Source: Panopea generosa
Taxonomy: Eukaryota; Mollusca; Bivalvia; Adapedonta; Hiatellidae
Direction of reading: 5' to 3'
NCBI GenBank assembly: GCA_029582155.1
Contig: CM055901.1
Span: 3,039,001-3,103,000, forward strand
Length of the DNA stretch: 64,000 nt
The notes beneath the pieces are model-generated. The model ran no database searches. It had not been told where the DNA came from and was given only the letters and a program-made list of their open reading frames with translations. How positions within the stretch are numbered: position 1 is the stretch's first letter; each line of letters opens with the position of its first letter. This document shows positions 55,096 through 64,000 of this stretch, piece after piece. The translations under genes were made by a program, and so were the position numbers.

Positions 55096-56058
55096 CAATT
55101 GCCATAATTCACATAATAATTATCAAGTTAGACTTTTCAGTTATTTACGTAATAACAAGGAATTTCTTCTGTAGTTCCTTGGTAATATGGTTTGGTAAAA
55201 TAACTACTGTACAAGTTTGGTCAAAGTTCAATGTTACGAATGATAAGTTCAAATAAATCAGTTTTTATACTTGAATGGCTATAGTTTATAATAACAAACT
55301 GTTCTACAAAGTACTTTAAAACTGTTATTCAAAGTATACATTGTTGTTTAAGTACTGAATGATGTACGAAATACCTGTTGGTAATACAAGGTTCTCATCA
55401 ATAAACTAAGTACATATATACATGTAACCATTGTACATCTGATTGTTAAGCTATACAGATGTAGATAAGATTGCTTACAAATATGAACATTTTAAACTAT
55501 TTAAAAAAAAATTTGACAACATTCGCAGAATTTTACATATTAATTTTCTTGCCACCTAAACTGACAACTAATGTAAAGAAGGTTTTGCTCTTTCTGCTGC
55601 CGGGAAATGGGCTAAGTTGTACAAGAGTGAAACATACTTGAAACATGTACATTTTATCAGATACGTGTAGTTTGTACTTTACATTTCCTTTGTGAGTTGT
55701 TTAGTACAGCCAGGAGCATTATTACAGCAGTAATTCAAATGTGGATAGTTCAGAGGCCAGGTTCCTGCGAACAAAATCATTCGAATGGACGAAATTCTTT
55801 ACACATATCCAAAAAGCTATAAATGGTTCTTTTTCTTGCATACCAAACATTTTGAATAATTATTTAAATGTTAATTTACCAAATTTTTATAATGATCGCT
55901 TTTAAGATGTTAAATTATGATTTTCATCATATATTTTATGTTATGTCATTTAGAGTATAAATTTTTTTATCACAACTCAAGGGGGAAATAAAAAAATCTC
56001 ACTGGTAAAAAAGCAATAAACATCTTAATTTATGTAAACTATTATATAAACACTATTT
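55096..56058. other. Intergenic DNA, no gene seen
   Basis: AT-rich sequence between MSH5 and the lectin gene. Only a weak dispersed repeat (55735-55860) is recognisable. Confidence 0.45.
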
Positions 56059-57075
56059 ATTATGCTCCCCCAAAGGGGGGAAGCATAAAGTCGCTGCTTC
56101 GTCCGTATGTGCATGCGTGCGTCTGTCTGTCCGTACATCTGTATGTCATCAAATTCTTGTCCGGGCTATTTCTCTACAACCTCTGGTTAGAATTTTATGA
56201 AACTTTCTAAGATGCATCACTACCAAGTGGAGATGTGCATTATGTATTTGTGTTCCGGTTCGATGATTTTTCACAGAGTTATGGTCCTTTTATTGAGTCT
56301 GTGACCAAAATATTGTCCGCACTATTTCTCTACAACCTCAGGTTGGAATTTTATGAAACTTGCTAGGATGCATCATTACCAAATGCAGATGCACATATTG
56401 TCTTTATGTTTTGGTTTGATGGTTTTTCACGGAGTTATGGCCCTTTGATTTTGTCTGTGACCAAATTCTTGTCTGTGCTATTTCTCTACAAGCCCATGTT
56501 GGAATTTTATGAAACTTGCTAGGATGCATCACTACCAAGTGGAGATGCCCATATTGCCTTTGTGTTCTGGTTCGATGATTTTCACGGAGTTATGGCCCTT
56601 TCATTGAGTCTGACCAAATTATTGTCTGCTATTTTTCTACAACCTCAGGTTGGAATTTTATGAAATTTGCTATGTGTTCCAGTTCAATGATTTTTCACAG
56701 AGTTGTTGCCCTTTCATTCTGTCTGTGACCAAACTCTTCTCCGCTCTATTTCTGTACAACCTCTGGTTGGAATTTTATGAAACTTGCTGGGATGCATGAT
56801 TACCAAGTGCAGATGTGCATATTGTCTTCATGACACTATTTCGCTACAACCTCTGGTTTTAATTTTGTAAAACTAGCTACGATATGCACATATTGTCGTT
56901 TTGTTCTGGCTCAATGATTTCCAAATGAGTTCTGTCAAGTGCAGAGTCACATATTTATCCTGCTATGTAGTTTGGTATTTTTCAACCAAATAGCAATCAG
57001 TACTAAGGGAACATGGTACAGAGTCAAACAGTCACTTGGGGAGCATCCATAGGTTCCACCGATATTTCTTGTTTT
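56059..57075 (+). mobile_element. Non-autonomous repeat element, atgctcccccaaaggggg family
   Basis: Begins with the hairpin-forming tatgctcccccaaagggggg and ends ggggagcatccataggttcc. It holds about five degenerate units of about 160 bp with ctatttctctacaacctc and ggaattttatgaaacttgct. A fragment of the end (gagaagcatccatcggttcc) lies at 53780. No protein. Confidence 0.75.
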
Positions 57076-57514
57076 GTAAGGGATTGTGTTTGACATGAGG
57101 AAATAGAAAGCAAATTCTTCCTATGTGCCAATCGGCTGTTTTATTTCTTACTCTTGATTGTGTTGTGACATTTTATACCAGAAAAGATTGAACTTTACAA
57201 TTGTGTTGGCATTCACCCAACAACCTCTGAGCATCCTTCAGATCTGAAAAAATAAAAATATACTTTTAAGCTGGCTTCTCGATAACCTCCTTCACTCCCC
57301 AAAAAAATAACAAACAAACTGAAGAACAATTGTCATGACTCTCAAAGCATCAGTTGTTATTGTTGTCAAATTTGTCCAATTAAAAAAAAAAAATTTTAAT
57401 TTTCATTTTGAGGAATAGTATCAAATCTAGAAACTAACCACATTCATGCTAAAATATTTTACATTACTATGTTGATTTCTCAACTAACTACTTGTGTTAT
57501 AGTGTTTGTTTGAA

Positions 57515-57722
57515 TATTCAGCAGCATTTTTATGCCATCAAAGGCTCGCAGATGATCAGTTAATGTAACCACTCTTTCCTAGGATCCACGAAGGTTACTG
57601 ACTGCTCAAGCACACCCATCTCAGCAAGTAACTGATAACTTACCCACTTTAATCAGCATTGAGAGGTGACCACTGGATTGATAGTAAGATGCGTTACCGA
57701 CAGAGAAAACTAACTGGGCGGG
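57515..57722 (-). mobile_element. tRNA-derived SINE, family 1 (partial head)
   Basis: Tail and body on the minus strand (ttacattaactgatcatctg; agttatcagttacttgctga). The head is shortened and lacks a clear B box. Confidence 0.8.
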
Positions 57723-58327
57723 GTAATATATTATACAGACAAAACTTCATAAACATATAATGTTGTACAAATAATGCATACAGCTAACCTAAGATTCCAT
57801 AGTTTTTAAAACCTCAGGTTATTTAGTTTAGCTTTGGTTTGAATTTTTTTTTCTTTTCTTACCTTTTGCTTTTCAGTAATTGTATTGATTCTGTAAACTA
57901 ATCACCATTAGGTTATAAAGATCTACATCAATGACCTTGATCAACTTAATGTTTAGGTCATCCTCTCCGAGTGCTGCTGCCATAGAAACTAAACCCGTTG
58001 GATCATAGAGATACAGTGAATTTATATATAATTAATTTCTTAAAGGGAGGTCATTAAATTCAAAACGGAATTTACGATCCAACAGGTTCATAAATCTGTC
58101 CTTAACTAGATCCTACTCGTATAAAGCTATCAGTTTCATGTATGTAAATTGTCCGTTCAGTCCAGATGTATTGCATGTAAATCCATAGTATATAAGTCAT
58201 GGTCGACACCAAATGTATAGGTTTGGCAAAGGCTTTGAAATTGTGTCTATGGTTAACATTGTAGCTCCACATGCTGGCTGTAGTCTGGTTTGTACATTCA
58301 TGTCTTGGTTTACACGAATAATTATCA

Positions 58328-58329
<2 letters not shown>

Positions 58330-58368
<39 letters not shown>
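58330..58368. repeat. (TA)n microsatellite
   Basis: Uninterrupted TA dinucleotides, about 20 copies. Shorter AT runs occur at 24449 and 58443. Confidence 0.97.
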
Positions 58369-58371
<3 letters not shown>

Positions 58372-58464
58372 CATTGTGAATGAGTATCTGAAAATATCCC
58401 AAAACCATAAATTCTGTTGTTGTGAATTTAATCACCTCCATTTATATATATATATGAATGAATG

Positions 58465-58890
58465 AATGAATAGGGTTTTACAGCGTACTAAAACATTATA
58501 GGTTATTCGACGCAAACAGGAAGGAAGATTCCAAGTTCACTCTACATGTACAAAAACAACAAATTAACATACAAATTAAAAAAATTACATCAACAAATGA
58601 ATATGCAGAATTAACCTAGAACCTTGATACCTGCAGAACTGCAGAGTTTCAGCAAATTCTATCGTATTACTCAATTTGTCGCTTCTTACGACGCATAAGC
58701 CACAGTGATCCTATTCTTGCCATCACTCATGGCTCCCTGGAACCATACAAGGGTTGATGATTTAACCGCAATAGTGAACTTGACAAAAAATGATAAAATG
58801 AACATGACACCCATTCGGAGGATTCCTACCCCTCTGCAGAGATCGACAGTGATTCTATTCTTAGCCGGAACCACACAGGCTTTATATATA
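58465..58890 (+). repeat. Dispersed repeat shared with 12836-13240
   Basis: Starts after a (gaat)n run. Contains agttcactctacatgtac, gcagaattaacctagaacct, cgcttcttacgacgcataag and gattctattcttagccggaa. No protein. Confidence 0.75.
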
Positions 58891-59205
58891 TGTATACATG
58901 TACATGTTTTTTGTTTTTTTCATCCTCTGTTGAAAGTTAAAGCTAGCTAAGGATATTAAATATAAGTTTTTAGCACTGTAAAATGGTAATTCTCTTTACT
59001 GTAATTACTATTTTCATCATTTATGTATCCTTCACGGATCTGGTACTCCCGAAAGTTTTATATATAATATTCACCATTATTCAAATTGTTGTACTTGTAT
59101 ATATCAGCAAATCAAACTGCTGTTGTAATTTTTGTTGCAGGCAAGTAATCAGTTGTTTTATATATTTATCTAACATAGCTACATGTAATTCAATCTTAAA
59201 ATGAT

Positions 59206-59423
59206 TTACCTTATTTTACACAATGCCCTTGCTCCAGACACACATGATATATCTGCCCATTGAAAATCATCTTTCAGATAGAATGCAGCACAGTCCTCAT
59301 TCCCTCCGCCATTCTGTGGTTCTGTTGGACCCCAGTCAGTGAAGTTTACAACAGTATTTGTGTCATACCATTTCCATATGCCTTCTACTTCTTCGTCCGT
59401 CATTCCCAAATAGTAGTTGGCAG
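59206..59423 (-). CDS. Lectin exon 4 and stop
   Basis: Acceptor tcaacccag. Encodes ANYYLGMTDEEVEGIWKW, TDWGPTEPQNGGGNEDCAAF, WADISCVSGARALCKIR and TAA. A donor-like AAG|GTAAAT overlaps the stop, so a longer spliced tail cannot be fully excluded, but CKIR-stop is a normal domain end. Confidence 0.93.
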
Positions 59424-62400
59424 CTGGGTTGATTACATAAAAATGTCATTACAACATTATGTTGATGCACCTACCTGGTAGGCTAGACAAGGTCTTATAT
59501 AGAGAAGGGAAAGCAACTGATTAAGATGTTATAAACGCTTGGGTATTCACGCAAAATCTCACGAAATCTTGTTTTAAATATCCCAAACTACCATTCATCG
59601 CAGAATCACAAATAAAAATTCTTTCTTTTCACAATGTAATTCTCTACAAGATCATTCCAAGCAAATTGTTCTTAAAATTGTTGAAGAACTGAAGATAAGA
59701 AATCTTGTATACAGCAACTAAAAAATCAAGGAAAGTACTTGAAATTTTACTTCAAACTGCAGTTTTTTATGTCAAGATCATTTTGCGTGTTTAAAAAGAC
59801 ATAAAACATACATACAGGTTAGAATTTATGTAAAATGAATCAGTTGCACAACATTGATTGGTGCATATTCAGGCAAAGAAGATCATTTTAACAAGACTCA
59901 CACTTACAATTTACATGTGTTTCAAGTTATACAATTTTAAATGTTTTTTATTACAAAGAAAGAGAAACTTTATAATCCACAGAATAGAATATGTTTAATT
60001 GATGGAAGACACAGGTTTGTTTATAAAATTTTCTTATATTTCAACACTTTAAGTTATTTATATCTACAGAGCATTGTCTCATTGCCTTTTAAATATCTCG
60101 AATAAACGTTTTTGTCTCGTTATCTTTAATATCTCTCAGATAATCTTTTTGGTCTTACAACCATTGAAAATTCTCAATTCATAAATTTTTTGTTGCATTA
60201 CTTTTGAAATCTCTTGGATACTATACCTTTTAAATCTCTCATATAATCTTTCAGGAACATATTTTCTTGTTTTGAATTGACATTTACTAGATGGGCGCTG
60301 TGGTGTTGACAGTACTCCTTTGGAAAATGAATAGATAAAGAGAAAGTTTTAAACTTATGGTATAGGATATAAATCTGATTTTTCAGTATTTATGTAAGTT
60401 TTGGCTATGAACCATGACCACATCTGTATAAGAAATGACGAAATATTAATTGTTATACTGGCTATATGAAAACATGCTTTGCACTTTGCTGTATTGCATT
60501 CTGGCATTTACATGTATTTAACGTAATTGATTCAAAGTTAACTTATTCCTGGATTTAACTGTCAATGAGGATGCAACCATTAAGATCTAATCTCGTTTGG
60601 GACATTCATTCACTTTTAACAAAGAACTATAGAACTTATTCCTTGATTTTCAGAACACCAGTATTATAATTATACAATTACACACTCGGGTAATCTTTGT
60701 GAAATATCACAAACTTTGGACATACAAAAACCTAGTAAAAACTAAAACAGTATTAGTGTTCATAGGTATACACCTGTATATGTAGGTTATAGGCCCAAAG
60801 GACCAAGTGTTATTTCATGTTATTAAGTGCTTGTTGTATTTAAATATAAACATCTGTTAGTCACCATAATGAATGAAATATTCAAATATAAAACATCACG
60901 TGTGTGTGACGATGGTGACTTATTCTGCACTGTAGAAAAATATTGAAAATATAATAATAAATACTGAAGTCAAATTATTTTCACTATGTACATGTACTGC
61001 ATACGTGAAATAAAATAAAACTATTTTTTACAAATTTTAACGGCTAATAACATTACATCCGTGACTTGTTTATAAATATGTCTCTGATTACATTGATGAT
61101 TTATCATTAATAATCAATAAGCTTTACTATCACAATTTGCTATCACAAAATCTCAGTACCTTATCACAGTATTAATCATTATTTTTTTACTCGGGTAGTA
61201 GTCCATAGGTTAAACATTAAGCTTATAATGAAAATGGGCTAATCTTAAAGTGACATGATACACTTGAAAGTCCAGTAAAGTCTGAGGACGGGTCCATATC
61301 AGAGATATATAAACAAGAAGTAACTGATTACCGGTATATATTATATACTTTTCAAGCATCAGCGACATATAATCAAGAAATAATTGATTTCTTATTATAC
61401 TTTACGAGCATCAGACATAAACAGGAAATAATTGATTACATATTATACTTTACAAGTGTCAGAGACATATAAACTCAAAAAATGTAATTAAGTCACTGCA
61501 AGTGTATTAAATAAATAAAATAATCGAAATAACATATTTCAGAAATATTTTGAATAACTTGATGTATTTGTATGTTTGCCGAATCTTACATGTAATTTAT
61601 TTAATATGTTTATGTATGTTTGGTGAAGAGGTTTCTCACATTGGACACCACCAGAATTATTCAGAAGTAATGATTCCAATGTATGTAGTTTTGGATATCC
61701 CTGCTGGATAATGCCGATCATATAAACTTTGAACTGAAGGTGACCTCTGTGACGATAAATATTCCAAGGATTACGTAAGAACAAAACCTTAAACATAGTT
61801 GAACGATGAAAACAAATAATTTAATCCGATTGCCACTGTGTGTATAACTAAGTATATATAACTAAGTATACAACTATATATACAAAGAGTGTTTTTTCTT
61901 ATACCAGGCTCCTGTTTGTTTCATCAACATTTTAAGTTTTTTTTCAATACTTAAAAACTTAAATTTGCCTCGTTACTTTAATGTACTTTAATCATTCAAA
62001 AACAACGAAATCCAAGGCAGTTTTTCTAGAGTCGGTCTGAAGTCATCAGCTGGATGCTTTTGTTTGATTTAATTTTTTAATTATTTATGTAAATAATCCC
62101 AATATGTTGGTGAAACAGGAGCAAGAATCGCGTTTAGTTTATACTCACTTCCGCCTCGGTAAAGTGCACATCATCGTGACCAAAGAGATAGCACGACCCT
62201 TCATATGCGGTCCATCTGTTTGGACAGTCAGTTGAAACTGCCAAGCCTGTGTAAATTACAGTAAGACAGACCTTCAGTAATGATATCGAATATCGATATT
62301 TTGCAGTTTTCTAAATTTGTTTTGGTTGCCTTATTTTCTGTTTATTCTTTTTTTACATTCTGTCATGATTTGTTATTGGCATGAAAATTGCGTACATACA

Positions 62401-62924
62401 CAATCATTTATTTTATATTATAGAATAATTTGTATTTAGCATCATTCTTATGCCATCGTGGGCTAATATACGATCAGTTAACCTAACCACTCTTTCCTGG
62501 AATACTTGGTGGTTAACCAGTACTTGACCACGCTCAACATTTGAATCAATAGTGAGAAACGAATGGTGATAGGACGCAATAACATATATATCGCCACAGA
62601 GACTGGCCGTGTTGGGATTCAAACTCGCGACCCCTAGATTGATAGTTGGACGCGCTATCTAATGAGCTAGCTAGGTCTTGCTATTATGAAATAAAACATG
62701 ATATAAGCCACGCATGCGGAAGGTCATGGGTTTGATCCCTTGCTGGGTCAGAGTAAAGACTGAATAATGTGACTGGATAGGGTATCATAATACGTGTCTG
62801 CGGCATGATATTCCAGTGTGGCAGCGGTTAGAATACTGTCTCAAATAGACACTGTCGCGATACAACTATAAAAAAGATAAGTTAAAAACTTACCAAACAA
62901 GCATACCAATACAATGGTGAACAT
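59206..62924 (-). CDS. Small secreted C-type lectin, four exons, complete
   Basis: Join on the minus strand: 62924-62894, 62246-62149, 60317-60227, 59423-59206. All four junctions are GT/AG and phases agree, giving 145 residues plus TAA. It starts MFTIVLVCLFG, a short signal peptide, and continues LAVSTDCPNRWTAYEGSCYL. A single long-form C-type lectin domain follows with six cysteines (DCP, SCY, EYC, EDC, ISC, ALC) placed for three disulfides. The usual landmarks are present: HLV, YLGMTDEEVEGIWKW (WIGL region), and GNEDC. The calcium/sugar motif reads EPQ instead of EPN, and WAD stands where WND is usual, so sugar preference cannot be assumed. Molluscs have many such lectins in mucus and immunity. 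Convergent with MSH5. Confidence 0.9.
59490..59790 (+). repeat. Dispersed repeat shared with 27545-27810, in lectin intron 3
   Basis: agagaagggaaagcaact, gatgttataaacgcttggg, caactaaaaaatcaagg. See the partner copy. Confidence 0.8.
60227..60317 (-). CDS. Lectin exon 3
   Basis: Acceptor cattttccaaag and donor AAAG|GTATAG. Encodes EYCQHHSAHLVNVNSKQENM, FLKDYMRDLK. HLV and the second helix identify it as the middle of a C-type lectin domain. Confidence 0.88.
60318..62148. other. Lectin intron 2
   Basis: AT-rich, no element with clear ends. Around 61310-61480 a short phrase (agaaataattgattacatat) recurs three or four times about 60-70 bp apart, a decayed tandem repeat. Confidence 0.45.
62149..62246 (-). 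CDS. Lectin exon 2
   Basis: Acceptor tttacacag and donor GAA|GTGAGT. Encodes LAVSTDCPNRWTAYEGSCYL, FGHDDVHFTEAE: the N-terminal cysteine hairpin and first helix of the domain. Confidence 0.9.
62427..62680 (-). mobile_element. tRNA-derived SINE, family 1, in lectin intron 1
   Basis: Minus-strand copy with tail (ggttaactgatcgtatatta), body and diverged head (gctcattagatagcgcgtcc; gcgagtttgaatcccaac). Confidence 0.8.
62760..62885 (+). repeat. Dispersed repeat with aataatgtgactggatagg
   Basis: Relative of 9870-10000 and of the 52-bp array unit at 39324. Confidence 0.55.
62894..62924 (-). CDS. Lectin exon 1 (signal peptide)
   Basis: ATG TTC ACC ... TTT G then GTAAGT. Encodes MFTIVLVCLF and the first base of Gly. 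Hydrophobic with no charged residue. Confidence 0.85.
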
Positions 62925-62973
62925 TCTTGTTAGATGTTACCAACAAATCGTAAACCTTTAAATTGAACCTTAT

Positions 62974-62985
62974 CTATATATATAC
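62974..62985 (-). promoter_or_regulatory. Possible TATA box of the lectin gene
   Basis: On the minus strand gtatatatatag lies about 50 bp before the ATG, leaving room for a short 5' leader. No other core element is obvious. Confidence 0.4.
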
Positions 62986-63204
62986 GTAAGCATTTACAGA
63001 TATATTTACTCATTTCCTAAATGGCAATCTGTCACATATGCCTAAAGATAACGAATAAACCGTTGGTAGTTTTCTTTCAAGGCAAAAGGATTTGAAAATA
63101 TGTTTTACAAATATTTCCGTTGCTTATAAACAGATCAGCCACCGGCCAACTATATTTCCAAAGGACTAATCCATTACTTCCCATAAGTTTCCTTTAAAGC
63201 TTAC

Positions 63205-63515
63205 CTGCGCAAAGCTCAGGGTGAGCTTATCTGATCGCCTGTTGTCCGTTGTCAGTCCGTGAACTTTTTTGTTGTGTGCACTCTAGCACTTGCATTTTTC
63301 ATTGGATCTTCACTAAACTTATATAACCATTATATCTCGGACAAGTTCTTGAACTGGCCAAATCGGATTATTAATGTCTGAGTTATGGCCCTTGAAACAT
63401 AAAAAATGCACTATTTGACCGTGTGTGCACTCTAGTACCCGCATTCTTCATTTGATTCTCACCAAACTTACACATATAACCCTAATATCTCGAACACTTT
63501 CTTGTTTGTTTAAGA
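63205..63515 (+). repeat. Short non-autonomous repeat (agcttacctgcgcaaagctc)
   Basis: Starts with a hairpin-like agcttacctgcgcaaagctc / gggtgagctt and has two internal units (gtgtgcactctagcacttgc at 63275; gtgtgcactctagtacccgc at 63422). Same design as the 5936 and 56059 elements. Confidence 0.65.
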
Positions 63516-63547
63516 TGGATGTTAAAGAATTTTGTTTCTTTTAAAGT

Positions 63548-63823
63548 TTGTTTATTGCTAGATCGAGAAAATTACGTCTTACGATAAAGTTACCAATAAT
63601 AAGCAATCCTTGTATTAAATATCATTACATTACAATTACAATACTTATTTTGTTCTTTTTCCCTTGTTCAAAACGAATCGCATGGTTGGATGAACTAGTT
63701 AACCTGACAGAATGGAGTCACATACACTCTGAGACGAATTGCAGCAACGTTTCAGTGAGCGCCAGCGGTTCGGACGTGGCAACATCTTACTCGTTTCTGA
63801 ACGAACAAACGAACGAAGACTAG
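63548..63823 (+). other. Unrecognised open frame, 91 residues
   Basis: Its last 50 residues (from CSKRIAWLDELVNLTEW to NEQTNED) are encoded by a patch that is less AT-rich than its surroundings and end in TAG. There is no known motif and no clear acceptor before it. Could be a terminal exon of a gene entering from the right, or chance. Confidence 0.2.
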
Positions 63824-64000
63824 ATGCGATAGAAAGTGGAATTTTGGTTTCAAGATAAATACACTAGTCTAAGAGTAACAACAATATACTTTACCGGAAA
63901 CCATAAATACCAAAATTTCGGACCGTTTCTTTGAATTGCATTATCATGATACATCAATAACCCCTAATACACGTACATATGAATTACTACTACAAAAGAA

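Noticed and set aside
57173..57247. Minus-strand terminal exon encoding LKDAQRLLGECQHNCKVQSF, with AATAAA at 57140-57145
   Set aside because: Has an acceptor-like tract and poly(A) signal, but no upstream exon in matching phase was found. Possibly chance or a remnant.
57860..58030. Minus-strand exon encoding SMAAALGEDDLNIKLIKVID
   Set aside because: Looks protein-like, but there is no acceptor before it, a stop lies just before the only good donor, and the frame cannot be joined to neighbours.
61539..61796. 85-residue minus-strand frame as a lectin exon
   Set aside because: No C-type lectin motifs. The true middle exon is 60227-60317, which fits in phase and motif.

Overview
This is eukaryotic genomic DNA from an animal, most likely a bivalve mollusc (a heterodont clam is my best guess). 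The evidence is spliced genes with GT/AG introns, AT-rich introns, several tRNA-derived SINE families, and the short non-autonomous repeats typical of bivalve genomes. There are no operons, ribosome binding sites or CRISPR arrays.

Most of the window (about 464 to 54177, + strand) is one gene: MSH5, a meiotic MutS homolog. I could follow 21 consecutive exons in one continuous reading frame. They run from the start of the MutS lever/core domain to the stop codon, about 617 residues, and include Walker A GPNACGKS and Walker B IVDEF. The amino-terminal exons must lie to the left of the window. A poly(A) signal follows the stop. A single-exon NHL-type beta-propeller gene lies antisense in one large MSH5 intron (14296-15204). 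Downstream of MSH5, in tail-to-tail orientation, is a complete four-exon gene for a small secreted C-type lectin (62924 down to 59206).

The most unusual feature is how tandem repeats relate to MSH5 splice sites. (1) At 446-1543 an entire 36-nt, frame-neutral MSH5 exon with its own acceptor and donor is repeated 18 times at an exact 60-bp period, leaving only 24 nt between copies. (2) The intron 30891-34677 is built largely from its own junctions. Its 5' end carries about nine copies of the upstream exon end plus donor, grading into about 2 kb of 29-bp repeats that look derived from them. Its 3' end carries about 16 copies of the acceptor plus the first about 36 nt of the downstream exon. (3) A decayed copy of another acceptor junction sits about 410 bp upstream of its real exon. 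(4) A 47-bp array runs directly into a fourth exon's acceptor. I know of no description of this pattern.

The remaining sequence is intron and intergenic DNA filled with SINEs, foldback elements, nested non-autonomous repeats, two decayed mariner transposases, an hAT-like element and several minisatellites. Positions and frames were worked out by eye. Which exon copies are used cannot be determined without RNA data.
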